Of a stretch of 64,000 nt of DNA, positions 49,828 through 58,350 are shown piece by piece (the first letter of the stretch is position 1; each line of letters starts with the position of its first letter). The DNA is taken from contig NHFP02000005.1 in assembly GCA_002172485.2 (NCBI GenBank), positions 4,402 to 68,401 of the forward strand, read 5' to 3'. This DNA comes from Crocinitomicaceae bacterium TMED114 (lineage in GTDB: Bacteria; Bacteroidota; Bacteroidia; Flavobacteriales_D; Sanyastnellaceae). Position numbers and translations under genes: made by a program. The notes below the pieces were generated by a model. The model was not told the origin of the DNA. It worked only from the letters and a program-made list of their open reading frames with translations, and did not search any database.

Positions 49828-51309
49828 ATGCTTCGATTCACCTTGCCCCTTGTTCTCGTCCTTGCCCAGGCTTCCTGCGGGACCCAGCCCGCTCCGCAGG
49901 AGTCTTCCGTGGCGGTTTCCCCTGCCGCGGCGCCCGTTTCAGATTCGGATTTGACGTTGGCGAAGGTGTATGCCACGGCGGAAAACACGGACAAGCGGCT
50001 GTCGTTTGAGGGCGAGCTCGAATTCGACGCGGCCCGTCAACCGTTGGAAACGGAGGTGGCCATTTTCGTGAATCCCAACAAGAAGTTCCAGACGTTCCTC
50101 GGCATTGGCGGGGCGATCACCGACGCGTCGGCAGAGGTGTTTTCGCAGATGAGCCCGGCCAACCAGGACGCGCTGCTCGAGGCCTACTTCGGCGAGAACG
50201 GCATCGGGTACACCATCATCCGGACGAGCATCCATTCGTGCGATTTCGGCCTCGGGAGCCACACCTACATCGAGGAGGGGGATGCGGAGCTGGCGACGTT
50301 TTCCATCGCGGCGGACACGGTGAAGCGGATTCCGATGATCCAGCGCGCCGCGGAGCTGGTGGGCGAGGACCTCGTCTTCTACGCCAGCCCGTGGAGCCCG
50401 CCGGCGTTCATGAAGACCAACGAAAACATGCTCTACGGCGGTTCGCTGTTGCCCGAATACCGGGACGCGTGGGCGCAGTACTTCGTGAAGTTCATCGAGG
50501 CTTATGAGGCAGAGGGCTTGCCGGTGTGGGGGGTGACCATCCAGAACGAGCCCATGGCGGTGCAGCGTTGGGAGTCGTGCATCTACACGGCCGAGGAGGA
50601 GCGTGATTTCCTGAAATACCACCTCGGGCCGGCGATGGAGGCCGCCGGGTATGGCGACAAGAACATCGTCGTCTGGGACCACAACCGCGACCTCATCACG
50701 CACCGCGCCAACACGATTTTCGAGGATTCCGTCGCCGCGTCCTACGCGTGGGGCACCGGGTTCCATTGGTACGAGACCTGGACCGGCGGCTTGCCGAAAT
50801 ATGACAATCTCAAGCTAATCGAGGAGTCCTTCCCGGACAAGAAGCTGCTGTTCACCGAAGGGTGCCAGGAGGGCTTTGACAGCGCCCACTACGAGCGCTG
50901 GTCCAACGCCGAACGCTACGGCAACAGCATGATCAACGACTTCAACAGCGGCACGGTCGGCTGGACGGATTGGAACATCTTCCTCGACGAGCGGGGCGGT
51001 CCGAATCACGTTGAGAACTTCTGCTTCGCGCCGGTCCACGGCGACACGCAGACGGACGAGCTGATTTTCACGCCGACGTACTACTACATCGGCCACTTTT
51101 CGAAGTTCGTTCGCCAAGGCGCACGCCGAGTCAGCACGGCCGCCAGCCGCAGCACGTTGGAGAGCACGACGTGGGAGAATCCTTCCGGGGAGCGCGTGAC
51201 GGTGGTGATGAACCGGACGGACGAGCCGATGGACTACGCCCTGATCGTGGGCGATCAGCAGGTGAAGGCGAGCATCTTGCCGCACGCCATGCAAACGCTC
51301 GTCTACTGA
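49828..51309 (+). CDS. GH30 glycoside hydrolase (glucosylceramidase/beta-1,6-glucanase family) lipoprotein
   Basis: The 493-residue protein starts LPLVLVLAQASC, a lipoprotein signal with lipid Cys17, so it is probably tethered to the membrane. The GH30 domain runs from about 80 to 430 with a C-terminal beta domain: QTFLGIGGAITDASAEVFSQ at the start, GVTIQNEPMAVQRWESC with acid/base Glu241, and LFTEGCQEGF with nucleophile Glu344. GH30 members act on glucosylceramide, beta-1,6-glucan or xylan; in a beta-glucan setting the beta-1,6 side chains of laminarin are a plausible target. Divergent from the lipoprotein gene. Confidence 0.92.
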   Translation: MLRFTLPLVLVLAQASCGTQPAPQESSVAVSPAAAPVSDSDLTLAKVYATAENTDKRLSFEGELEFDAARQPLETEVAIFVNPNKKFQTFLGIGGAITDASAEVFSQMSPANQDALLEAYFGENGIGYTIIRTSIHSCDFGLGSHTYIEEGDAELATFSIAADTVKRIPMIQRAAELVGEDLVFYASPWSPPAFMKTNENMLYGGSLLPEYRDAWAQYFVKFIEAYEAEGLPVWGVTIQNEPMAVQRWESCIYTAEEERDFLKYHLGPAMEAAGYGDKNIVVWDHNRDLITHRANTIFEDSVAASYAWGTGFHWYETWTGGLPKYDNLKLIEESFPDKKLLFTEGCQEGFDSAHYERWSNAERYGNSMINDFNSGTVGWTDWNIFLDERGGPNHVENFCFAPVHGDTQTDELIFTPTYYYIGHFSKFVRQGARRVSTAASRSTLESTTWENPSGERVTVVMNRTDEPMDYALIVGDQQVKASILPHAMQTLVY

Positions 51310-51330
51310 GCGCGATTCCAAGTTCGGGCG

Positions 51331-51462
51331 TCAGCGGACGATGAGCGGCTTGCGCCAGTCCCATTCGGCGACCTCGACGATGTAGAGGCCGCTCGGCAGG
51401 CCGCTGAGGTCGAGGGTCACGAACTTGGCGCGGAGATTGTATTCAAGGAGGGCAGAAACCCA
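51331..51462 (-). pseudogene. Remnant of a T9SS sorting domain
   Basis: The minus strand is open for 43 codons and reads ...VTLDLSGLPSGLYIVEVAEW then DWRKPLIVR and stop. LxGLPxGxYxVEV...KPLIVR is the closing segment of a type A T9SS C-terminal domain. No start codon, signal peptide or mature domain belongs to it: upstream there is a stop and then the plus-strand gene at 51468. It looks like the tail of a deleted or disrupted secreted-protein gene, left between the GH30 gene and the barrel gene. Confidence 0.7.
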
Positions 51463-51467
51463 TTTTC

Positions 51468-52064
51468 ATGTTCAAGTCACGTTCGATTCTCCTCGCCTTT
51501 CTGTGCGCATTGACCTGGCACGCTTCGGCGCAGAACGGCCCCATCGTCCGGACCAACCTGACTGACCTCGTGGTCGGTCGCTACTCCCTTGGTGCCGAGG
51601 TTCCGGTTCGTCCCCACCTTTCGGTTGGCCTCGATGTCGACTACATCGCCCGCGATGTGTTCGTGGGATCGGGTCATCCGTGGTACCCAGGGGGTGACAC
51701 GAAGAAGCGCGGCATCATCCTCGAGCCGCAGGTGCGCTGGTATCCCGGTGCGGAGGCTGCTCACGGCACGTACACCGCCCTGTCCGGATTCTTCGGGTAT
51801 GCCCGGTACAACCGGTTGGATGAGGCGTCTTGGGGTGTGGGGCCTCCAGAGTGGATGGTCGGGGGCGCCTCCCTGCATGTGGGGCATCAATTGATTCTCG
51901 GCCGGTTCCTGCTCGACGGATACCTCGGGGGAACGTGGACGTCGGAAGACGACATGGGCATCTTCTACGAGGACCTTCCGCTGTTTCCGCAGGCGTCCGG
52001 ACTTCGCGTGTCTGGCGGCCTTCGTTTGGGAATCAGGCCTTGCGACCGAGGCGGCCGGCAATGA
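51468..52064 (+). CDS. DUF3575-like outer-membrane beta-barrel protein
   Basis: The 198-residue protein has a signal peptide (FKSRSILLAFLCALTWHASAQ). Barrel strands include HLSVGLDVDYIARDV, GIILEPQVRWYPG, and LHVGHQLILGRFLLDGYLGG, as in DUF3575 proteins. The end (GIRPCDRGGRQ) lacks the usual terminal aromatic residue and overlaps the convergent flavoprotein gene by 32 bases, so the natural 3' end may have been altered. Function unknown. Confidence 0.75.
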   Translation: MFKSRSILLAFLCALTWHASAQNGPIVRTNLTDLVVGRYSLGAEVPVRPHLSVGLDVDYIARDVFVGSGHPWYPGGDTKKRGIILEPQVRWYPGAEAAHGTYTALSGFFGYARYNRLDEASWGVGPPEWMVGGASLHVGHQLILGRFLLDGYLGGTWTSEDDMGIFYEDLPLFPQASGLRVSGGLRLGIRPCDRGGRQ

Positions 52065-53250
52065 AGCCGGTGGTCCAGGCGGCCTGAAAATTGAAGCCGC
52101 CAGTGATGCCGTCCACATCGAGGATCTCGCCGGCGAAGTGCAGGCCGCGCACGACCCGGCTCTCCATCGTGTGGAAGTCGACCTCGCTGAGGGTCACGCC
52201 TCCGCAGGTCACGAACTCCTCCTTGAAGGTGGTTTTACCAGCGACCGTGTAGGTGTCGTTGAGCAGGCCGTTGATGAGCCGGTTGCGCGGTTTCTTGCCA
52301 AGCTCCGCCCACGGGGTGTCGGGGTCGATGCCAGCCTTCTCCAGTGCGTGGATCCAGAAGTTCTTGGGCAGATCAAAGGGGCAGGCGTTGGCCATCTTCT
52401 TCTTCAGCATGCCCGGGAGGGCCTCCTGCAATTCGGCCAGGACCTCGGCCTCGTTGGTCACGCCGATCCAGTTGACTTGAATGGTGAATCCGTAGTCGCG
52501 CTCGGCCAGTTCGCGGGCGCCCCATGCGGAGAGTTTGAGGACGGCCGGACCGCTCATGCCCCAGTGGGTGATGAGCACCGGCCCCTCGTGGGACAACTTG
52601 GTGCCTTGGATGCGGATGATGGCGTTTTTCACGACCAGCCCCATGCGCTCGGTGATGGTCTCGCCTGGCATGTTGAAGGTAAACAGCGACGGCACCGGGG
52701 CGCTGATGGTGTGGCCGAGGGCGACCAGCCAGTCGAATCCGGTGGCCTTGGGGCTGCCGCCGGTGGCGACGATGACCCGGTCGAACGGTTCGCCGTGGAG
52801 GTCGAACCCGCCGCCGTCCAGCGGTTGGATGGACTGGATGGGGGCCTTCATCCGGATGTCGATGCCGGCCGAGCGTGCCTCGCCGAGCAGGCAATCGATG
52901 ACGGCTTGGGAGGTGTTCGCGACGGGGAACATGCGGCCGTCGTCCTCGGTTTTGAGCGGGACGCCGCGCTCGGTGAACCAGTCGATGGTGTCCTTGGCGC
53001 TGAAGGTGCCGAATGCCTTTTTGAGTTGGCGTCCTCCGCGGGGGTAATGCTTCGGGAAGGCGCTGGGGGAGAAGCAGGCGTGGGTGACATTGCAGCGTCC
53101 GCCGCCGGAGACCTTGACCTTGGACAGGAGCTTGCCGGTCTTTTCGAAGAGGACCACGCTGGTTTCAGGGTGATGATGGGCGGCCGAGAGGGCCGCAAAG
53201 AAGCCCGCCGCTCCGCCTCCGATCACCGCCACCTTGCCGACTGCGTCCAT
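52033..53250 (-). CDS. NAD(P)/FAD-dependent oxidoreductase, BaiN/HI0933 family
   Basis: The 405-residue flavoprotein has the FAD-binding start KVAVIGGGAAGFFAALSAA, then KVKVSGGGRCNVTHACFSP, the diagnostic motif of the HI0933/YhiN/BaiN family, RVIVATGGSPKATGFDWL, and the C-terminal LHFAGEILDVDGITGGFNFQ. Cytoplasmic; the physiological substrate is unknown for most members. ATG 53250 starts exactly at the conserved N-terminus; the open frame reaches further upstream without similarity. Divergent from the GH3 gene. Confidence 0.92.
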   Translation of the reverse strand: MDAVGKVAVIGGGAAGFFAALSAAHHHPETSVVLFEKTGKLLSKVKVSGGGRCNVTHACFSPSAFPKHYPRGGRQLKKAFGTFSAKDTIDWFTERGVPLKTEDDGRMFPVANTSQAVIDCLLGEARSAGIDIRMKAPIQSIQPLDGGGFDLHGEPFDRVIVATGGSPKATGFDWLVALGHTISAPVPSLFTFNMPGETITERMGLVVKNAIIRIQGTKLSHEGPVLITHWGMSGPAVLKLSAWGARELAERDYGFTIQVNWIGVTNEAEVLAELQEALPGMLKKKMANACPFDLPKNFWIHALEKAGIDPDTPWAELGKKPRNRLINGLLNDTYTVAGKTTFKEEFVTCGGVTLSEVDFHTMESRVVRGLHFAGEILDVDGITGGFNFQAAWTTGFIAGRLGRKA

Positions 53251-53315
53251 GCCGGAAAGGTACGGGGTCAGGCTCCTGATTCGTGGAGGAAAGCCTGGGG
53301 GCAAAAGGGGCATCG

Positions 53316-53322
53316 TAACTTG
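53316..53322 (+). promoter_or_regulatory. Promoter-like element before the GH3 gene
   Basis: TAACTTG is followed by five bases (GGGGC) and the ATG at 53328. TAnnTTG form of the -7 element; same geometry as at panB. Confidence 0.4.
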
Positions 53323-53327
53323 GGGGC

Positions 53328-56300
53328 ATGCACCGAAACTGCTCTGCCAACGCAGGCTTCTCGTCCATTGGACAGGGCCTGAACCGACTTGGGTTCCTCT
53401 GCCTGTTGTCCGCCATGGGACTGTGGCTCCGGGCCCAGCCGCACGCTGTCACCTTCCGGGTGCAGATGCCCGATCCGGCCATGGAAGCCGTGGTGGAAGT
53501 GGAGGGGCAGGTCCACGCGATGGAGACGGGTCCGTGGGGGGCTCGAGAAGCGACGGTGCTCGTGGACGGCAGCGTCGACTACCGATTCGGAACGCCGGCA
53601 GGGCCGCTGGGTATGGCTTGGGAATCGGCACCGTCCAGCTGTACGGAGGGCGGAATCCGCCATGCAGACGTGACCGCTGATGCCGCGTTGGCCGTGGTCT
53701 GCTTCAACGACTGTGATCCCTGCGAGGGATGCGCCGACCCGTTTTCGCCCAACTACGCCCCGCTCGCCGCACCCAATTCTCCGGCACACTTCTGCCTCGA
53801 TGCCGGACAGGGGGGCTGCACCTATGTCGCCGCGTCGAATTTCATGGCCGAGGCCCAATGGGACGACGGCTCCTGCGAATTCGCCGGACAGGCATCGGAT
53901 TGTCCGGACCACGATGGTGACGGTCTGGTCGACGTGGGGGACATGCTCATTCTCCTGTCCGCCTTCGGGCAGGCCTGCACCACCGCGTCCGCATCGGATG
54001 AGAATCCATTGGAAATCCTGATTCAGCAGCAGATCGATCAGCTGTCCTGGTCGGAGAAGATTGCCCAGATCCACCGCAACACGTTCTGGACGACGCCGGA
54101 CAACTCGACCCCGCCCATTCCGGGGTTCACCATGTCGGATGGACCGCACGGTGTGCGGTTTGTGCCGTCGACGTCTTTCCCGGTGGGCATCGGCCTCGCA
54201 GCGTCTTGGAACCGTCAGCTCGCCCATGACGTCGGCTACGCGATGGGCACCGAATTCCACGCCTACGGCAAGCACCAGCAGCTCGGTCCGGCCGTGGACC
54301 TGTGCCGTGATCCTCGCAATGGCCGGAGCCCGGAGACGGGTGGGGAGGACCCCTTTCTGACGGCGCACATGAACGTCGAAGTGGTGCGCGGCATCCAGAG
54401 CCAGCCGGTCATCGCTACGGTCAAACACTTCAATGCGGTGAACCAGCAGGTGGACCGGCACAATGTCAACCACATCATGACGCAGCGCCAGCTGATGGAG
54501 CACTACGGCTACAACTTCCGTCGGGTCATCCAGGACGCAGGCGCCTTGTCGGTGATGAACGCCTACAACAAGGTCAACGGAGACAAGGCCGCGGAAAACG
54601 CCGACCTGCTCAACGGCATTTTGAAGGACCGATGGGGCTTCCCGTTTTACGTAGTTTCCGACTGGGGTTCGGTGTGGGACGCCAGCAAGGCGCTCAAGGC
54701 CGGGTGCGATCTCGAAATGGATGTGGACGTATCGGCCTTCGAGGAGCAGCTGACCGCCGATTACGTGAATGGCATCATCAACGATGCCGACCTCGACCGC
54801 GCGGTCCGGCGCGTCCTGCGGGTCAAATACCTGACGGGCATGATGGACAACCTGCCACAGGGCAATCCCATCACAGGGGCCAACACGCCCGAGCACCAGG
54901 CGTTGTGTCTCGATGCCGGCCGAGAGGCCATTGTCCTGCTCAAGAATGAGGCGGACATCCTGCCGTTGAACATGGAACAGACGATCGCCATGGTCGGCCC
55001 GAGTGCCGCGGTCGCCCAGCTGGACGGCTTCGGCTCGAGCTGGGTGGACCCGCCCTACGCCATCACCCCGCTGCAGGGCGTGCTGAACAAGATTTCGTCC
55101 AGCCAGGTAGAGTTCGCGCCAGGCTGCGCCATCAACAGCACGGACACCACGGGTTTTGCGGCCGCCCGCGCTGCAGCAATGGCCTCGGACATCGTGGTCT
55201 TCGTCGGTGGACTCGACCAAACGCAGGAGGGGGAGAACTACTACCCCGGCCCCGTGGACCGCACGAGCGGAAGCGTCGAATTGCCGGGTGTCCAGCAGTT
55301 GCTCATCCAGGAGCTTGCCGAGGTCAACCCCAACGTTGTGGTCGTCCTGAAGAGCGGGGGCATCTGCTCCGCGCCGGAGGCCATCGACGACATGCAGGGC
55401 TTCCTCTACGCGTTTTACCCGGGTATGGAAGGGGGCAACGCGATTGCAGATGTCCTGTTTGGCGACGTCAACCCGAGCGGCAAGCTGCCGGTGACCATGC
55501 CCGTGGACGATGCGCAGATGCCGGAATGGAATTCGGACTTCAGCGACGATTACAACACGGGCTACCGGTACTACGACGAGCTCGACATCACGCCGCAGTT
55601 TCCGTTCGGGTTCGGCCTGAGTTACACGGACTTTGCCATCAGTGCCCTGCAGTTGGACGCCACGACCGTGTCGCAGGGTATGCCCATCACGGCCACGGTG
55701 GAGGTGACCAACACGGGCGATGTGGCCGGGGCGGAAGTGGTCCAATTGTACCTCGACAACCAGGCGGCCCCGGTGTGGATGCCGGAGAAGGAATTGAAGG
55801 GCTTCGAAAAGGTATTCCTCGCTCCGGGGGAGTCCGCCACGGTGTCGTTCTCGCTGGGGGCCAACGAGCTGTTCTATTTCGATGAGGCTCTTGACCGTTA
55901 CGAGGTGGCGGTGGGAGACTACACCCTCTACGCCGGCGCGAGCTCCGACGCCCTCGCAACGTCAGCCTCCTTTTCGGTCACGGCGGGACAGCCAACGCCG
56001 GACTTCGAGGTCACCCGCGTGTACAGCGTACCCCGGTATCCGGTGGAGGGCGACTCGCTCATCCTGTGCGCGCTGGTCAAGAACCCCGGCACCCAAACCG
56101 TCCTCATGGACGAGGCACTGGAGGTGTCGTTCTCGGTGGCGGGGCAGGAGGTCGCGGCCACGCAAACCTTGCTCGATACGTTGAACATCGCGGGGTCGAC
56201 CCTGCTGTGCGCGAGCACAGGCCAGTGGACCGTGACGGGCGAGGACGACATGGAGGTGCTCGCCACGGTGGACCCCGCCGGAGATTGGGCGGAATTGGTC

Positions 56301-56999
56301 GAGGACAACAACACGATCACCCACACCGTGGATGTCCAAGCGGGCTCTGAAGTCGTCCCGAACCTGTGTTACCTCAAGCCCGCTACGGCGACGTCTCAAG
56401 AGGCGGGGGACCTCGGTGCGGACCAAGCGGTCGACGGGGACTTCTCAACCCGTTGGAGTTCCGATTTCTCCGACCCCCAGACCATCACGGTTGACCTGCT
56501 GAACGTCTACACCCTCAATGAGATCGCGCTGGCCTGGGAGACGGCCTACAGCAGCGAATACAAGCTCAAGGTGTCCTTGGACGGTTCGATCTACACGACG
56601 CTGGTGCATGAGACGGACGGGGACGGCGGGTACGACCTGTTCTATCCGGACGTGGATGCGCGCTACATCCAGGTCGAGGGGCTGCAGCGTGCCACGGCGT
56701 GGGGCCACTCCCTGTGGGAGATCCAGGCCTTTGGCCAATTGGTGGTCGGGGTGCCCGAGGCCCCGATGGCCGAGGTGCAGTTGATGCCCAATCCGGCCCA
56801 CGAATCAATCCGCTTCGAAGGGTTGCCGGGCGAAGCCGACATGGAGTTGTTCAGCATGACCGGGCAGCGCCTATGGGCGGGTTCGGTGCGGAACGGTGAC
56901 CCGGTGGCCCTGCCGCGTCTGCGGATGCCGGCGGGCACGTACGTGGTGCGCCTGGAGTCCGGGGACATTCAGTCCTCGTTCAACCTCGTCGTCGACTGA
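53328..56999 (+). CDS. Multidomain GH3 beta-glucosidase with N-terminal dockerin-like module and T9SS tail
   Basis: The 1,223-residue protein has a signal peptide (1-36). Residues 37-217 are a module shared with the GH5 protein at 63037: a beta part (VTFRVQMPDPAMEAVVEVEG), a Cys-rich part with GCADPFSPNY and DDGSCEF, and CPDHDGDGLVDVGDMLILLS then AFGQAC (191-217). GH3 follows (about 228-770): MSDGPHGVRF, IATVKHFNAV, YVVSDWGSVW with nucleophile Asp445, and VLFGDVNPSGKLPVTMP. Then an Fn3-like domain (780-880), a CARDB-like domain (890-1003), a discoidin-like domain (1010-1140) and a type A T9SS tail (1150-1223). Probably a surface or secreted beta-glucosidase acting on glucan oligosaccharides. 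Confidence 0.93.
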   Translation: MHRNCSANAGFSSIGQGLNRLGFLCLLSAMGLWLRAQPHAVTFRVQMPDPAMEAVVEVEGQVHAMETGPWGAREATVLVDGSVDYRFGTPAGPLGMAWESAPSSCTEGGIRHADVTADAALAVVCFNDCDPCEGCADPFSPNYAPLAAPNSPAHFCLDAGQGGCTYVAASNFMAEAQWDDGSCEFAGQASDCPDHDGDGLVDVGDMLILLSAFGQACTTASASDENPLEILIQQQIDQLSWSEKIAQIHRNTFWTTPDNSTPPIPGFTMSDGPHGVRFVPSTSFPVGIGLAASWNRQLAHDVGYAMGTEFHAYGKHQQLGPAVDLCRDPRNGRSPETGGEDPFLTAHMNVEVVRGIQSQPVIATVKHFNAVNQQVDRHNVNHIMTQRQLMEHYGYNFRRVIQDAGALSVMNAYNKVNGDKAAENADLLNGILKDRWGFPFYVVSDWGSVWDASKALKAGCDLEMDVDVSAFEEQLTADYVNGIINDADLDRAVRRVLRVKYLTGMMDNLPQGNPITGANTPEHQALCLDAGREAIVLLKNEADILPLNMEQTIAMVGPSAAVAQLDGFGSSWVDPPYAITPLQGVLNKISSSQVEFAPGCAINSTDTTGFAAARAAAMASDIVVFVGGLDQTQEGENYYPGPVDRTSGSVELPGVQQLLIQELAEVNPNVVVVLKSGGICSAPEAIDDMQGFLYAFYPGMEGGNAIADVLFGDVNPSGKLPVTMPVDDAQMPEWNSDFSDDYNTGYRYYDELDITPQFPFGFGLSYTDFAISALQLDATTVSQGMPITATVEVTNTGDVAGAEVVQLYLDNQAAPVWMPEKELKGFEKVFLAPGESATVSFSLGANELFYFDEALDRYEVAVGDYTLYAGASSDALATSASFSVTAGQPTPDFEVTRVYSVPRYPVEGDSLILCALVKNPGTQTVLMDEALEVSFSVAGQEVAATQTLLDTLNIAGSTLLCASTGQWTVTGEDDMEVLATVDPAGDWAELVEDNNTITHTVDVQAGSEVVPNLCYLKPATATSQEAGDLGADQAVDGDFSTRWSSDFSDPQTITVDLLNVYTLNEIALAWETAYSSEYKLKVSLDGSIYTTLVHETDGDGGYDLFYPDVDARYIQVEGLQRATAWGHSLWEIQAFGQLVVGVPEAPMAEVQLMPNPAHESIRFEGLPGEADMELFSMTGQRLWAGSVRNGDPVALPRLRMPAGTYVVRLESGDIQSSFNLVVD

Positions 57000-58232
57000 T
57001 CAACGGCGCATGGGCTGGGCGGTCCAATAGGTCGCTGTGCGCCACAGCCATTCGAAAGGACCGAAGCGGAAGCGCTTCATCCACCAAGAGGACCATGCGA
57101 TCTGCAGCCCCCAAATGGGCAGGATGACGAGCCACAATTCGGCGCGGCCCATCGTGGCGAACCACCCGAAGCCGTGGCCATACATGACCGTGGTGGCCAG
57201 CATCGTCTGCGTGAGGTAGTTGGTCAGTGCCATCCTGCCCACCGGTGCCAGGCGACGTTCCATCCAGGCGCCCATGCGGCCTTCGCACAGCCAGAGGACG
57301 GCCCCAATGTATCCGAGCACCATCGGCACCATGCCGAGGGTCCGGAACTGGCCGCCTTGGAAGAAGCTGTACTCAACGGTCCAACCGGCGAGCTCGTTTT
57401 GCCAGACGCCGAAGCCGCTGATCAGCGTACCGAGGGCCAGACCGATCAGGGCGAGGCGCCCATTCCACCGGCGGTCCCGCTGCCCGGTGAGCACGCCGGC
57501 CTTGTAGAGCGCCATGCCGAGCAGCATCATGCCCGTGGCGCGGGGGGCGGTGAAGGGCATCAGCTCCGTCTGGAAGGCCAGGGAATTCGGAATGCGTTCG
57601 GACATCTGCTCCCACCACGATCCGCGGAAGGCGGTGACTTCCCGGGCAATGCTCTCGGCGTCGGGGGTCCAGAAGGCGCGGAGTCCGTCGACATCCCTGG
57701 GCGCCCAGTACGGTATGGACAGTCCGAAGAAGACGTTGGTCGCCATCAGCAGCCCGAGGAACGTGCCCGCCGCGATGAGCAGCCCTCGGACGGACCACCC
57801 GCGGAAGAAGAAGAGCCAGAGCGAGCAGACGGCATAGGTCACCAGGATGTCCCCGCTCCAGAGCAAGTAGGCGTGGGCGAGGCCGAACAGCAGCAGCCAA
57901 AGGTTCCGGCGGTAATGCCAGGCGGCTTCGGATTTCCCCTTGCTCCGGACGCGGTCGGTGAACAGCACCACTCCGGCGCCGAAGAGGACCGAGAACAGGC
58001 CCATGAATTTCTCGCTGGCGAAGACCTCGGAGAAGAGGAACGCGATGTGGTCCAGCCCTTCCAGCGGGCCTTCGGCCGTGGGGTTGAGGTAATGGACTCC
58101 GGGCAGGCCAAAGGAGATCATGTTCATGATCAGGATGCCGAGCAGGGCCACACCGCGGAGGACGTCGAGTTGGTGGATGCGCTCAGCTGTGGCGCTCAAA
58201 GACGGCGCTTTCGCGGTGGGAGAAGGGGGCAT
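57000..58232 (-). CDS. DUF418 (YeiB-like) membrane protein
   Basis: The 410-residue protein has about ten membrane helices. It starts RIHQLDVLRGVALLGILIMN, the R-x-x-x-LDxLRG-x-A-x-x-GIL signature of DUF418, and ends with ALTNYLTQTMLATTVMYGHG and PFEWLWRTATYW, the conserved C-terminal region. These proteins are related to acyltransferase-3 membrane enzymes; function is not settled. ATG 58232 was chosen; the frame is open upstream. Its stop is immediately next to the GH3 stop (convergent), and it is divergent from the TonB receptor. Confidence 0.92.
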   Translation of the reverse strand: MPPSPTAKAPSLSATAERIHQLDVLRGVALLGILIMNMISFGLPGVHYLNPTAEGPLEGLDHIAFLFSEVFASEKFMGLFSVLFGAGVVLFTDRVRSKGKSEAAWHYRRNLWLLLFGLAHAYLLWSGDILVTYAVCSLWLFFFRGWSVRGLLIAAGTFLGLLMATNVFFGLSIPYWAPRDVDGLRAFWTPDAESIAREVTAFRGSWWEQMSERIPNSLAFQTELMPFTAPRATGMMLLGMALYKAGVLTGQRDRRWNGRLALIGLALGTLISGFGVWQNELAGWTVEYSFFQGGQFRTLGMVPMVLGYIGAVLWLCEGRMGAWMERRLAPVGRMALTNYLTQTMLATTVMYGHGFGWFATMGRAELWLVILPIWGLQIAWSSWWMKRFRFGPFEWLWRTATYWTAQPMRR

Positions 58233-58337
58233 ACACGTTCGACTCAACAAGTTTAGGCATTCAGGTTGGCGAATCCAATGCCCGGTATCACAACCGTTAA
58301 AGTGGTGCGGAGGTCGTCCGGGAGAAGGGAGGCGGGC

Positions 58338-58345
58338 TAGCTTTG
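58338..58345 (+). promoter_or_regulatory. TAnnTTTG promoter element before the TonB-dependent receptor
   Basis: TAGCTTTG, an exact consensus match, is followed by five bases (GCGTC) and the ATG at 58351. Predicted transcript is leaderless or nearly so. Confidence 0.55.
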
Positions 58346-58350
58346 GCGTC

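Noticed and set aside
53268-55745. Minus-strand open frame of 825 codons antisense to the GH3 gene
   Set aside because: Val/His/Arg-rich shadow of the GH3 coding sequence. The plus strand carries the GH3 motifs, signal peptide and T9SS tail.
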